Shown: one piece after another, positions 1 to 11,200 of the stretch
Layout: the number at the start of each line of letters is the position of its first letter
How positions within the stretch are numbered: the stretch's first letter is position 1
From: Candidatus Binatia bacterium
GTDB taxonomy: Bacteria > Desulfobacterota > Binatia > UBA1149 > CAITLU01
Length of the DNA: 64,000 bases
Assembly (NCBI GenBank): GCA_036493895.1
Contig: DASXOZ010000017.1
Coordinates: forward strand, 109,588 to 173,587
Reading direction: 5' to 3'
Position numbers and translations under genes: made by a program
The notes under the pieces: model-generated
The model's database searches: none
What the model was told of the DNA's origin: nothing
Seen by the model: only the letters and a program-made list of their open reading frames with translations

Positions 1-1203
1 GTCCTTGCTGGTCTTGTCGTAAGCCAGCGGATGTTCCTGCCTCAGCTTGGCGACGTGCTCGCGCCAGGGGCCGAAATCCTTGCGGAACGATTTGCCGGCT
101 TCCAGGAGCTCGGCCAGGCCGCGGCGCGCGTCGCAGACGAAGCTCCAGTCCACGCCCTTGACCTTGCCGATCTCGGACGCGTCGACGTCGAGGTGCGCGA
201 TCTTCGCGCCCGGTGCGAATTCCTTGACCTTGCCGGCCACGCGATCGTCGAAGCGGGCGCCGACGGCGAACAGCAAATCGCAGTCCTCCACGGCGTAGTT
301 CGCGTACGCGGTGCCGTGCATGCCGAGCATGTGCAGCGCCAGCGGGTGCGTCGTGTCGATCGACCCGATGCCCATGAGCGTGGTCACGACCGGAATGCCG
401 AAGCGCTCGGCGAAGCGGCGCAGCTCGCCGGCGGCCTCCGAGTTCGGCACGCCGCCGCCGACGTAGAGCAGCGGCCGTTCCGAGCGAGACAGCATCTCGT
501 AGAACGCCTTGGCGAGCGCGGGGTCGAGGTGCGTGCGCGACTGTTCGACGCGGCGCTCGTCGTAGCCTCGAAGACGAAGCAGCCCTGCGCCGCGGAATGC
601 CTGCTGCGTGAGCTGCACGTCGCGCGGGATGTCGACGACCACGGGACCGGGGCGACCGCTGCGCGCGATTTCGAAGGCGCTGCGCATCGTCTCCTCGATC
701 TTCGTCTCGTCGGTCAGCAGGAAGACGTGCTTGGCGCACGGCGACATGATGTTGAACACCGGCGCTTCCTGGAACGCGTCGGTGCCGATGGCGGCGCGCG
801 GCACCTGGCCGCAGATCAGCACGATCGGGATGGAGTCGGCCTGGCAGTCGCGCACGGGCGTCACGGTGTTGGTCGCGCCCGGCCCGGACGTCACCAGCGC
901 GACGCCCACGCGTCCGCTCGAGCGCGCATACCCGGCGGCCATGAAGCCGGCACCCTGCTCGGTGGCGGGCACCAGAAGGTTGATGCGACGGGCCGGATTG
1001 GCCTCGTTGTAACGGAAGACGGCGTCGTAAGTCGGCAGGATGGCCCCGCCGCTGTAGCCGAAAATCGTGTCGACACCCTCGTCGGCCAGGACCTGTACAA
1101 CCGCATCCGCTCCGGTCATGACGGTTCCGGCCATCGGGTGTGTGGCCTTGCCCGTAGCGAGTCCCAGGTGCTGGGCTCCGGATGTCTTGCGGCTGGTGGT
1201 CAT
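1..1203 (-). CDS. ilvB: Acetolactate synthase large subunit (partial, 3' end off window)
   Basis: Thiamine-diphosphate enzyme that condenses two pyruvates (or pyruvate and 2-oxobutyrate), the first committed step of branched-chain amino-acid synthesis. The 401 visible codons hold the N-terminal PYR domain: FGYSGGAILPTYDA near residue 45, the TPP-activating Glu in VPATEQGAGFMAAGYAR, TSGPGATN, and a central domain with VVVDIPRDVQ. The stop lies beyond base 1, so the C-terminal PP domain is not seen. The ATG at 1203 has a GGAAAGG ribosome site just upstream. It gives a roughly 28-residue N-terminal extension compared with usual IlvB; an internal ATG at residue 28 is an alternative start. The leader carries five tandem hairpin units (see the repeat entry). 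The small subunit (ilvN) is not in the window. Confidence 0.93.
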   Translation of the reverse strand, partial: MTTSRKTSGAQHLGLATGKATHPMAGTVMTGADAVVQVLADEGVDTIFGYSGGAILPTYDAVFRYNEANPARRINLLVPATEQGAGFMAAGYARSSGRVGVALVTSGPGATNTVTPVRDCQADSIPIVLICGQVPRAAIGTDAFQEAPVFNIMSPCAKHVFLLTDETKIEETMRSAFEIARSGRPGPVVVDIPRDVQLTQQAFRGAGLLRLRGYDERRVEQSRTHLDPALAKAFYEMLSRSERPLLYVGGGVPNSEAAGELRRFAERFGIPVVTTLMGIGSIDTTHPLALHMLGMHGTAYANYAVEDCDLLFAVGARFDDRVAGKVKEFAPGAKIAHLDVDASEIGKVKGVDWSFVCDARRGLAELLEAGKSFRKDFGPWREHVAKLRQEHPLAYDKTSKD

Positions 1204-1215
1204 GGTCCTTTCCTA

Positions 1216-1365
1216 TTTGATCCTCGCCCTTTCGGGCTGCGGATGTTTGATCCTCGCCCTGTCGGGCGCGGATGTTTGATCCTCGCCTTGTCGGGCTGCG
1301 GAGATTTGATCCTCGCCCTCTCGGGGTCCGGATGTTCGATCCTCGCCCTTTCGGGCGCGGATTGC
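1216..1365 (-). repeat. Five tandem ~30-bp units with GNRA-like hairpins in the ilvB leader
   Basis: The sequence gatcctcgcc recurs at 1219, 1249, 1278, 1308 and 1338, so the period is 30, 29, 30 and 30 bp. A sixth, decayed unit starts at 1368. On the ilvB-sense strand each unit folds as a short stem capped by GAAA, GACA, GACA, GAGA or GAAA, for example GCCC-GAAA-GGGC, followed by GAGGATCAAA. The array ends about 12 bp before the ilvB ATG. There are no spacers, so it is not a CRISPR. Reading frames through it encode Arg/Glu-rich repeats with no runs of Leu, Val or Ile, so it is not a classical ilv attenuator leader peptide. Confidence 0.85.
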
Positions 1366-1427
1366 TTGATTTGGGGCGGCACGGCGCCGCCCGAGCCAGC
1401 CACTATGACGCAATCAGGCTGCGTTTC

Positions 1428-1865
1428 CTACGATCGGGACGGGGGAGCGGTGGCCGCGGACTGGCGGCGGTGATGCTCCTTCAGGATGCACCGGTCCACG
1501 ACCACCAGCAGGCCTGCAGACCGGGCCCGGGCTGCAGCATCTTCGTCGATGACCCCTTCCTGAAGCCACACGGCGCGGGCGCCGATCGCGATGGCCTCAT
1601 CAACCGCGGCGCCGGCTTCGGCGGAGCGGCGGAACACGTCGACGACATCCACCGGCTCGGGCACCGCGTGAAGGTCCGGGTGACAGGGAATCCCGAAAAC
1701 CGATTGGTAGAGAGGGTTTACCAGCGAAACCTTAAACCCCTGCCTGATCAGATATCCGGCGACTTCGTTAGACGGTCGCTGCGGGTTTTCCGAGATCCCG
1801 ACGACGGCGATGTGCCGCATCATCGACAGGATCGCATCGATCGCGGGCTGCTGGGGATCGTTCAT
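1428..1865 (-). CDS. CoA-binding domain protein (YccU-like)
   Basis: Small 145-residue Rossmann-fold protein of the CoA_binding_2 family (YccU/YneT type). It shows the N-terminal nucleotide-binding strand-loop IAVVGISENPQRPS, the VNP strand end in KVSLVNPLYQ, the VDVVDVFRRS strand, and WLQEGVIDEDAA before a final GLLVVVDRCI. The length matches the family (about 140 aa). I chose the ATG at 1865 because the family begins a few residues before the first strand; an in-frame ATG at 1943 would add 26 unrelated residues. It lies upstream of ilvB on the same strand, 224 bp away. The biological role of the family is not well defined beyond binding CoA. Confidence 0.85.
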   Translation of the reverse strand: MNDPQQPAIDAILSMMRHIAVVGISENPQRPSNEVAGYLIRQGFKVSLVNPLYQSVFGIPCHPDLHAVPEPVDVVDVFRRSAEAGAAVDEAIAIGARAVWLQEGVIDEDAAARARSAGLLVVVDRCILKEHHRRQSAATAPPSRS

Positions 1866-2067
1866 GGCGGGGTCCGCAGGTACTGGTGATCGGGCTGATG
1901 GGACTGTCGCGGCAAGCATGGGGACGGTGCGCGCCATCGGCAAGCGTTGGCGACCGGCCGGCCCCGGGGCATGCCCGCGGGCAAGTTATTGCTCCCGCCG
2001 CAGTCCCGGACAGATACGCGGCGTCGCCATTCGCAACGTGTCCCTGTCCCGGATTTCGGAGGTCCCG

Positions 2068-2712
2068 ATGCAGGTCCAGATCCGCCCTGCCGCCCATGAC
2101 GATCTCGATTTCGTCTCGTGGGTCATGTTCACCGCCGCGCGCTCCCATCTCGAACGATCCGTGTGGGAAGCGATGTTCGACCGCGACGAGGCGTGGGTTC
2201 GCGGCGTGTTGCGCCGCGTGGCCGTGAGCGAGCAGCCGCACTGGTGCCACCTGTCGAAATTCCGCATCTGCGAAGTCGACGGCCAGCGGGCCGGCGCGCT
2301 TGCCGGCTATGATCCGGTCACCGAGGGCACCGACGTGCTGACGGCCGCCATGCTCGAAGCCGTCGCGGCAGCCGGAGACGCCGATCTCGACCTGGAGGCG
2401 GTGCTCGCGCGCGCGGACATCGCCGATTCGTGCACGCCGAAGAAGTATCCAGGCGCCTGGGGCGTCGAGAACGTCGCCGTGGTGCCGGAGCTGCGCAGCC
2501 GCGGAGTGCTCGATCGCCTGATGGAGAATGTGCTCGCCGAGGGCCGCGGGCGTGGATTCGGTCACGCGCAGATCATGGTGCTGGCCGGCAACACTCGCGC
2601 GCAAAAGGCGTACGAGCGAAACGGCTTCGCCCCCTGTGCCGAGTATCGCAGCGTCGCCTTCGAGGACGCGTTTACGAGCCCCGGCATCAACCTGCTGGTG
2701 CGCGCGATCTGA
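2068..2712 (+). CDS. GNAT-family N-acetyltransferase
   Basis: 214-residue protein of the GCN5-related acetyltransferase fold. It opens with a typical IRPAAHDDLDFV strand-helix, and the acetyl-CoA-binding motif A region is VENVAVVPELRSRGVLDRL near residue 135, followed by AQIMVLAGNTRAQKAYERNGF, the usual strand-5/helix-4 signature. The canonical R/Q-x-x-G-x-G/A pyrophosphate loop is altered to RSRGVL, so CoA binding may be atypical. A GGAGG site 5 bases before the ATG at 2068 fixes the start; a longer open frame upstream is not supported. It is divergent from the CoA-binding gene. The substrate cannot be deduced. Confidence 0.85.
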   Translation: MQVQIRPAAHDDLDFVSWVMFTAARSHLERSVWEAMFDRDEAWVRGVLRRVAVSEQPHWCHLSKFRICEVDGQRAGALAGYDPVTEGTDVLTAAMLEAVAAAGDADLDLEAVLARADIADSCTPKKYPGAWGVENVAVVPELRSRGVLDRLMENVLAEGRGRGFGHAQIMVLAGNTRAQKAYERNGFAPCAEYRSVAFEDAFTSPGINLLVRAI

Positions 2713-2897
2713 CCGTCGCTTCGTTTGGGTGGCAGGCGGCGGCGCAGCCGGGGCGCGTGCGGCGCCGCGCCGGCAATTCCGCTTGCGGACGGCCTGTGGC
2801 AATTAGCTGGGCCCCGTTTCCTCGTGCATAGTGCCGCATGGTGCCGCAGGTGCTGCACGGTGCTACGCAGCAGGGAACGGCCGAGGGAGCAGCCGAG

Positions 2898-5546
2898 TTG
2901 GAACAGGAAGCGCCACGCACCGTCCACCGCAGTGATTATCGCCCGCCCGACTACCTCGTCGACGACGTCGAGTTGCGCTTCGATCTCGGCGAAGACGAGA
3001 GCCTCGTGCGTGCGACCCTCAGCGTGCGCCGCAATCCCGCTCGTCCCGACGCCTCGCCTGATCTCGTGCTCGACGGCGAAGGCCTCGAGCTGCGCTCTCT
3101 CTCGGTCGATGGCCGCGAGCTGAAGCACGGCGACTACGAGATCGACGAGCGCAGCCTGCGCATTCCTTCGGTCCCCGAGCGTTTCACCGTCGTCAGCGAA
3201 GTGGCGGTGCACCCGGAGAAGAACACCGACCTGACCGGGCTTTACCGCTCGCGCACGATGTTCTGCACGCAGTGCGAGGCCGAAGGCTTTCGCCGCATCA
3301 CGTACTTCGTCGATCGCCCCGACGTTCTCGCGCGCTTCACGACGACGATCGTCGCCGACGCCGAGCGTTACCCGATCCTGCTGTCCAACGGCAATCCCGA
3401 CGGAAGCGGCCGCACCGAAGGCGGGCGCGCGTGGGCGCGCTGGCGCGATCCGTACCCCAAGCCCTGCTACCTGTTCGCACTGGTGGCCGGAAAGCTGATC
3501 TCGCTCGAGGACAGCTTCACGACCGCGAGCGGCCGCGAAGTGCCGCTGCGGATCTTCGTCGAGCCCCAGAACGCCGACAAGTGCGCCCACGCGATGCGAT
3601 CCTTGCAGCACGCGATGGAGTGGGACGAGAAGGTGTACGGTCGCGAGTACGACCTCGATGTTTTCTCCATCGTCGCCGTCGACGACTTCAACATGGGTGC
3701 GATGGAGAACAAGGGCTTGAACATCTTCAACTCGAAGTACGTGCTGGCCAGGCCCGACACCGCGACCGACGACGATTACGCGGCCATCGAAGGTGTCGTC
3801 GCCCACGAGTACTTCCACAACTGGACCGGCAACCGCGTCACCTGCCGCGACTGGTTCCAGCTCAGCCTGAAGGAAGGCCTGACGGTCTTCCGCGACCAGG
3901 AATTCTCCGGCGACCGCGCCTCCCGCGCGGTGCGCCGCATCGGCGACGTCCAGCTTCTTCGCATCTACCAGTTCGCCGAGGATGCCGGGCCGATGGCGCA
4001 CCCCGTGCGGCCGGACTCGTACATCGAGATCAACAACTTCTACACGACGACGGTCTACAACAAGGGCGCCGAAGTCGTGCGCATGATGCACACCCTGCTC
4101 GGGCCCGAGCGCTTCCGTGCCGGCGCCGATCTTTACTTCGAGCGCCACGACGGCCAGGCCGTCACCTGCGACGACTTCGTGCAGGCGATGGAAGACGCTT
4201 CCGGCGTCGACCTGGCCCAGTTCCGCCTCTGGTACTCGCAGGCCGGCACTCCCGTGCTGAAGGTGCGGCGCAGCTACGATGCCGCGAGCAAATCGCTGAC
4301 GCTGGAGATCGACCAGCAGTGTCCGCCGACTCCCGGCCAGAAGGACAAGCTGCCGATGCACATCCCGCTGTCGGTCGCGCTTCTCGGCCCCGACGGCGGC
4401 GAGCTCGCGATGAAGCTCGACGGAGAGACCACTGCCGCGCCCGCGACGATCCGCGTGCTCGAGCTGCGCCAGCCGAGCGAGCGGTTCCGTTTCGTCGACG
4501 TGCCGGTCGAGCCGGTGCCGTCGCTGCTGCGCGGATTTTCGGCGCCGGTCAAGCTCGAAGGTGCGTGGAGCGACGAAGACCTCGCGTTCCTCGCGGCCAA
4601 CGACGCCGATGCGTTCAACCGCTGGGAGGCGGGACAGCAGCTCGCGCTGCGGCGCGTGCTCGAGCTCGTCGAGGCGCATCGCGGGGGCAAGGACCTCTCT
4701 CTTCCACCCGAGCTGCTGCTGGCGTTTCGCAACACGCTGACGTCCGAGCACCTCGATTCCGCGTTCATCGCGCGCGCGCTGGTGCTTCCCACAGAATCGT
4801 ACGTCGCCGACCAGATGGCGCAGGTCGACGTCGAAGGGATCCACCTGGTGCGCTGTTTCCTGCGAAAACAGCTCGCCAAGGCGTGCCGCCCCGAGCTGGA
4901 GGAGCGTTTTCGCCACTGCCGCGGAGACGCGCGCACCTCGCTCGAGGCCGAGGCCGTCGGCCGCCGCGCGCTTGCCGCGGTCTGCCTCGCGTACCTTTCG
5001 CGCCTCGGCGAGCGCTGGAGCGAGATCCTCGCGTTCGAGCAGTTCGCGATCGCCGACAACATGACCGAGTCGATTGCAGCGCTCGGAGTTCTCTCGCACC
5101 TGGACTGCCAGGAGAGGCGCTGGGCGCTCGACGAATTCTACGGGCGCTGGAAGCACGAGCCGCTGGTCGTCGACAAGTGGCTCGGCGTACAGGCGATGTC
5201 GGAGCTTCCCGGTACGCTCGGGGAGGTCGAGAGGCTGATGGGCCACGAGGCCTTCGACATCAAGAACCCGAACAAGGTGCGCTCCCTGGTGGGTGCGTTC
5301 TGCAGCGCCAACGCCGTGCGCTTCCATGATGCGTCGGGAGACGGCTACCGCTTCCTTGCCGACAACGTGTTGAAGCTCGACGGCCTCAATCCCCAGGTCG
5401 CCGCGCGCATGGCGGGCATTTTCAGCCGCTGGAAGCGCTACGACGAGGCGCGGCGCGAGCTGCAGCGCGCCGAGCTGTCGCGCATCGCCGCCGAGCCGAC
5501 GCTGTCGCGCGACGTTTTCGAAGTCGTCACGAAGAGTCTTTCGTGA
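2898..5546 (+). CDS. pepN: Aminopeptidase N (M1 zinc metallopeptidase)
   Basis: Cytosolic M1-family aminopeptidase that removes N-terminal residues from peptides. It has the substrate-binding GAMEN motif (MGAMENKGLNIFN, about residue 270), the zinc ligands HEYFHNWTGN followed by E in LKEGLTVFRDQEF, and the long alpha-helical C-terminal domain typical of the roughly 880-residue bacterial PepN type. The start is uncertain: an ATG at 2838 lacks a ribosome site, whereas the in-frame TTG at 2898 is preceded by GAGGGAG and yields an N-terminus (HRSDYRPPDYLVDDVEL soon after the start) that matches the length of E. coli PepN. The stop overlaps the yhbY start as GTGA, implying translational coupling. 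Confidence 0.95.
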   Translation: MEQEAPRTVHRSDYRPPDYLVDDVELRFDLGEDESLVRATLSVRRNPARPDASPDLVLDGEGLELRSLSVDGRELKHGDYEIDERSLRIPSVPERFTVVSEVAVHPEKNTDLTGLYRSRTMFCTQCEAEGFRRITYFVDRPDVLARFTTTIVADAERYPILLSNGNPDGSGRTEGGRAWARWRDPYPKPCYLFALVAGKLISLEDSFTTASGREVPLRIFVEPQNADKCAHAMRSLQHAMEWDEKVYGREYDLDVFSIVAVDDFNMGAMENKGLNIFNSKYVLARPDTATDDDYAAIEGVVAHEYFHNWTGNRVTCRDWFQLSLKEGLTVFRDQEFSGDRASRAVRRIGDVQLLRIYQFAEDAGPMAHPVRPDSYIEINNFYTTTVYNKGAEVVRMMHTLLGPERFRAGADLYFERHDGQAVTCDDFVQAMEDASGVDLAQFRLWYSQAGTPVLKVRRSYDAASKSLTLEIDQQCPPTPGQKDKLPMHIPLSVALLGPDGGELAMKLDGETTAAPATIRVLELRQPSERFRFVDVPVEPVPSLLRGFSAPVKLEGAWSDEDLAFLAANDADAFNRWEAGQQLALRRVLELVEAHRGGKDLSLPPELLLAFRNTLTSEHLDSAFIARALVLPTESYVADQMAQVDVEGIHLVRCFLRKQLAKACRPELEERFRHCRGDARTSLEAEAVGRRALAAVCLAYLSRLGERWSEILAFEQFAIADNMTESIAALGVLSHLDCQERRWALDEFYGRWKHEPLVVDKWLGVQAMSELPGTLGEVERLMGHEAFDIKNPNKVRSLVGAFCSANAVRFHDASGDGYRFLADNVLKLDGLNPQVAARMAGIFSRWKRYDEARRELQRAELSRIAAEPTLSRDVFEVVTKSLS

Positions 5547-5884
5547 GTGCCGCCGGGATCGTTTCCGATCCTCGCACGGGTCTTGACGGCAGCGAGCGAA
5601 AGTACCTGCGCGGTCTTGCGCACTCGCTGAATCCGCTCGTCCACGTCGGCCGCTCGGGCCTGACCGACGCGGTGATCGAAGCAACCCGGCGCGCGCTCGA
5701 CGAGCACGAGCTGATCAAGGTCAAGATCGCCGCCGACCGCGACGAGCGCGAGCGCATCGCCGAAGCGATCCGTACTCGCTGCGACGCCGAGCTGGCCGGA
5801 AGCGTCGGCACAATCGCGATCCTCTACCGCCAGCAGCCCGATCCCGAACGCCGCCGAATCGAGCTTCCGCCGCGGCGCCAGTAA
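5543..5884 (+). CDS. yhbY: YhbY / CRS1-YhbY (CRM) domain RNA-binding protein
   Basis: 113-residue protein with one CRM domain, the ribosome-associated RNA-binding fold. Family marks are YLRGLAHSLNPLVHVGRSG with the GxxG RNA-contact loop, DEHELIKVKIA, and a final strand IAILYRQ. E. coli YhbY (97 aa) co-sediments with pre-50S particles, so a role in ribosome assembly is likely by homology. The GTG start at 5543 overlaps the pepN stop by four bases. The N-terminal ~12 residues extend beyond the usual domain boundary. Confidence 0.92.
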   Translation: MSAAGIVSDPRTGLDGSERKYLRGLAHSLNPLVHVGRSGLTDAVIEATRRALDEHELIKVKIAADRDERERIAEAIRTRCDAELAGSVGTIAILYRQQPDPERRRIELPPRRQ

Positions 5885-5921
5885 CGCAGCGCCTGCCGCC
5901 GCGGCCCAAGCAACGCAGCGT

Positions 5922-7139
<1,218 letters not shown>

Positions 7140-7312
7140 CCTCTGGTCTCCTTTTTCGTGCTGAGAGGCAGCCGCGAAGGTCGTTGCGCAGCGGGTTCGC
7201 GTCGGCGGATCGTCGAGCGAACACCGGGCCGGCGTTTCGCGATGCAATCTTGCAAGGCACCGCGCCCATCACAAACGCGCAACGCGGCTTCTAAACCGCT
7301 CCCGGCACGGCT

Positions 7313-7729
7313 ATGCTCGGACGCGGCATGGACCGGCATTCGATTTCGCTCGGCCTCCTGTTTCTTAGGCTGATCGGCGGCGGACTCCTGATCGAAGGGC
7401 GCGCCGGCCTGTGGTCCTCGATGATTCTGAACAGCGGAGGCTTCGTCACCGATCCGTTCGGAGTCGGCGGCGAGGCGAGCTGGATCCTGACCCTTTTCTC
7501 CGAGCTGCTGTGCACGGTGCTGGTGATGCTCGGGATTTTCACGCGCTTCACCGCGGTTCCGCCGCTGGTGGTCATGCTGGTCATTGCGCTGGCGCTGCCC
7601 GCGGGCACGCCGTGGTCCGTGCGGGAGCTGTACCTCTTCTATGCACTGCCGTTTTTCGTGCTCACGTTTACCGGGCCGGGCGACTACTCCGTGGACGGTC
7701 GCGTCTCGACCTGGGCCAACCCTCGCTAA
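7313..7729 (+). CDS. DoxX-like small integral membrane protein
   Basis: 138-residue protein with four predicted hydrophobic helices (approximately residues 10-30, 55-75, 78-98 and 105-122) and the DoxX pattern: a first helix with LGLLFLRLIGGGLLIEG, then FSELLCTVLVMLGIFTR, and a final YALPFFVLTFTGPGDYSVD. DoxX proteins are membrane proteins associated with quinone or redox chemistry in several lineages, but the reaction is not settled. An ATG at 7328 (Met6) would also serve as start. It is followed 42 bp later by a DUF420 membrane protein. Confidence 0.8.
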   Translation: MLGRGMDRHSISLGLLFLRLIGGGLLIEGRAGLWSSMILNSGGFVTDPFGVGGEASWILTLFSELLCTVLVMLGIFTRFTAVPPLVVMLVIALALPAGTPWSVRELYLFYALPFFVLTFTGPGDYSVDGRVSTWANPR

Positions 7730-7771
7730 CGGCTGCCGGTCTTCTTCGTTCGTGACGCGGGGCGACGGGGC

Positions 7772-8293
7772 GTGAACGACAGGTTTCTGCGCGCCGCGGT
7801 GGCGGTCGTCTCGGTAACGGTCCTCTCGTTCCTGGTGTGGCTGCTGTACGTGCATCCCGCCGCTTCGGACGGCGCCGGGGCGCGATCCCCGCTCCCGGTG
7901 CTCAACGCGACCTTCAATTTCCTGTGCGCGGCCTGCCTGGTCGCTGGCTACCGGGCGATCCGGGCCGGCAACCGGCGCCGTCATCTGGTCTTCATGCTGG
8001 CGGCCGTAACTTGCTCCGCCATGTTTCTGGTCGGATATATCGTCCATCATTACCGGGCGGGTGACACGCCCTTTCCGGGACAGGGACCCGTACGATCGCT
8101 CTACTTCACGATCCTCGCAACGCACGTGCTCGCGACGACCATCGCGTTGCCGATGATCCTGTTCACGCTCGCCCATGCGGCCGCCGGACGATTCGTGCAA
8201 CACAAAAAGATCGCGCGCCGCACGCTGCCGCTATGGATGTACGTTTCGGTGACCGGCGTTCTGGTCTTCGCGTTTCTGCGATGGTGGTCCTGA
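7772..8293 (+). CDS. DUF420 family membrane protein
   Basis: 173-residue membrane protein starting with GTG after a GGGGCGACGGGG site. Four to five hydrophobic helices are visible, with the conserved histidines of DUF420 (YozB/CtaM-like): IVHHYRAGDTPFPG, ILATHVLATTIALP, and ARRTLPLWMYVSVTGV in the last helix pair. The family is often found near cytochrome oxidase assembly genes and may bind a metal or heme through these histidines, but that is inference from the family. The stop overlaps the start of the large secreted protein gene by 13 bases. Confidence 0.85.
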   Translation: MNDRFLRAAVAVVSVTVLSFLVWLLYVHPAASDGAGARSPLPVLNATFNFLCAACLVAGYRAIRAGNRRRHLVFMLAAVTCSAMFLVGYIVHHYRAGDTPFPGQGPVRSLYFTILATHVLATTIALPMILFTLAHAAAGRFVQHKKIARRTLPLWMYVSVTGVLVFAFLRWWS

Positions 8294-11200
8294 CGCGGGC
8301 ATCGCAACGGTCGGCCGCGGCACGGTGGCCTCTGGTCGCGATGGGCCTGGTCTTGTGGGCCGGCATCGCGGCGGCTGCAGACGTGCACGTGACCGCGCTC
8401 GGCGATCGTGGCCCCGGCACCCTGCGCGAAGCGGTCGAGAAGGCCTCGCCCGGCGACACCGTGCACATCGACGTCCCGGGCGTGATCCGCCTGACGACCG
8501 GCGAAATCCAGATCTCGCGCCCGATGACGATCGAAGGGCCCGGGGCGGACAAAACCTCGGTGTCGGGAGACGACCAGTACCGCATCTTCAGCATCCCCGT
8601 GCGCGAGCCGACGCCGAAAGTGAAGATCAGCCGCCTCGCCGTGATCCGCGGGCGCAGCGACGAGCGCGGCGGAGCGATCGTCAACGCGGCCGACCTCGAG
8701 CTCGACGGCGTGCTCGTCGATTCCTGCCGCGGCGACCTGGCCGGCGGCATCTACAATACAGGCCAGCTTTCGATCACGAGCAGCACGATTTCCCACAATC
8801 GCGGCTCCCTGGCCGGCGGCATCTACAACACCGGCGACGCGACGCTCGTCAACGTGACCGTCAGCGGCAATTTCGGCGAGCTGAGCGGGGGCGGGATCTA
8901 CAACGCGACCGACGCCAACGTCACGCCCAAGCGCGTCGCGCACATCGAGATTTCCAGCTGCACGATCACCGACAACCGGGTCGGCGCCGACGCGGCCGGA
9001 ATCTTCAATCTCGGCGGCCAGGTGCATATCCGCAACTCGATCGTCGCCGACAACAAGAAAGGCGGCAACTGCATCGGCGCGCTGCTTTCGCTCGGGCACA
9101 ACATCGACGACGACGGCTCGTGCCGTCTCGCGTCGCCGGGCGACATTCGCCCCGGCCGCGACGTCGGTCTTGCGCGTCTGGACATGAACGGCGGCGGCAC
9201 GCCGACCCACGCGCTGATCGTCGGCAGCCCTGCCATCGATGCCGGCGACAACGCGTCGTGCCCGAAGGACGACCAGCGCGGCTTCACGCGCGACGTCAGC
9301 GGCGATGGAAAGGGCACCGGGCGCTGCGACATCGGCGCGTTCGAGGCGCTGCTGAGCTGGTGCGGCAACGGCGTCGTGCAGCCGGGCGAGGAGTGCGACG
9401 ACGGAAACCTCGTCGACGGCGACGGCTGCGATCGAAGCTGTCGCAGGGAAGTCTGCGGCAACGGCATCGTGCAGAGCGGCGAGGAATGCGACGACGGCAA
9501 CACGGTCTCCGGCGACGGCTGCGACAGCGTCTGCCTGCGCGAAATCTGCGGCAACGGCGTGCTCCAGGCCGGCGAGGAGTGCGACGACGGCAACGTCGAG
9601 AACGGCGACGGCTGCGACTCGCATTGCCGCCGCGAGCCTTGCGGCGACGGCATCGTCGGTGCCGGCGAGCAGTGCGACGACGGCAACCTCGTCGACGGTG
9701 ACGGCTGCGACTCGACCTGCCACAAGGAGGAGTGCGGCAACGCGATCGTGCAGGCCAACGAAGAGTGCGACGACGGCAACCTGCGCAACGGTGACGGCTG
9801 CGATTCGCACTGCCGGCGCGAGACCTGCGGCAACGGCGTCGTCCAGGGCTCCGAGGAGTGCGACGACGGCAACACCGCTGCCAACGACGGCTGCGATCCC
9901 ACCTGCCGCAAGGAACGGTGCGGCGACGGCAAGAAGCAGACGAAAGAAGAGTGCGACGACGGCAACACCGCGGGCGGCGACGGCTGCGATCCGACTTGTC
10001 ATCGCGAGGTTTGCGGCAATGGGCTGCTGCAGGCGGGCGAGGAGTGCGACGACGGCAACGTGACGGCCGGCGACGGCTGCGATCCGCATTGTCGCAAGGA
10101 AGTCTGCGGCAACGGGCTGCTGCAGGCGGGCGAAGAGTGCGACGACGGCAACAGCACCGCCGGCGACGGCTGCGACCCGACCTGCCGCCGCGAGATCTGC
10201 GGCAACGGCCTCGTGCAGGCCGGCGAAGAATGCGACGACGGCAACCACATCGCCGGCGACGGCTGCGACCCTTCGTGCAAGAAGGAAGTCTGCGGCAACG
10301 GCATCGTGCAGAAGGGCGAGGAGTGCGACGACGGCAACAGCGTCGCCGGCGACGGTTGTGACCCGACCTGCCACAAGGAGGTCTGCGGCAACGGCATCCT
10401 CCAGGCCGGCGAAGGCTGCGACGACGGCAACCTCGTCGATCACGACGGCTGCGATTCGCGCTGCCGCGTCGAAGCGTGCGGCAACGGTCGCGTCGACAGC
10501 GGCGAAGAGTGCGACGACGGCAACCAGAAGAACGGCGACGGCTGCACCGCCGAATGCAAGCTCGAGCGCTGCGGCGACGGCGTCGTCAACGATGGCGGCA
10601 AGGAGCAGTGCGACGACGGCAACAACGCCGACGGCGACGGCTGCGACCACGACTGCAGGCGCGAATTCTGCGGCGACGGGGTCGTCAACGACGGAGGCAA
10701 GGAGCAGTGCGACGACGGCAACAGCGTCTCGGGCGACGGCTGCACGCCCGACTGCGTCAAGGAGCGCTGCGGCGACGGCATCGTCAATGACGGCGGCAAG
10801 GAGCAGTGCGACGACGGCAACGACGTTGCCGGCGACGGCTGTACTCCCGACTGCATCAAGGAGCGCTGCGGCGACGGCATCGTCAACAACAGCGGCACCG
10901 AGGAGTGCGACGACGGCAACACGTCACCGGGAGACGGCTGCACGCCGCTTTGCCGCAAGGAGTTCTGCGGCGACGGCATCATCAACAACAACGGTCGCGA
11001 GCAGTGCGACGACGGCAACAGCATTGCCGGTGACGGCTGCACACCAAAATGTGTACTCGAGCGCTGCGGCGACGGCATCGTCAACAACAACGGCATGGAG
11101 GAATGCGACGACGGCAACGCGGTCAACGGCGACGGCTGCGACGTGTTCTGCCACAAGGAGGCGCCTCCGCCTCCACCACCGCCGTCGACACCGCCGCCTG

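Noticed and set aside
1216..1365. CRISPR-like array
   Set aside because: The 30-bp units are directly abutting with no unique spacers.
2562..5684. A 1040-codon minus-strand frame
   Set aside because: Shadow of aminopeptidase N and yhbY in high-GC DNA.
8101..10650. A long minus-strand frame with ~31-residue Ala/Val-rich repeats
   Set aside because: It is the antisense of the DUF4215 cysteine-repeat array; the repetition comes from the sense gene, and there is no start region or family match.
9361..11163. CRISPR or VNTR array in DNA
   Set aside because: Units are 93/99 bp, in frame and clearly coding.
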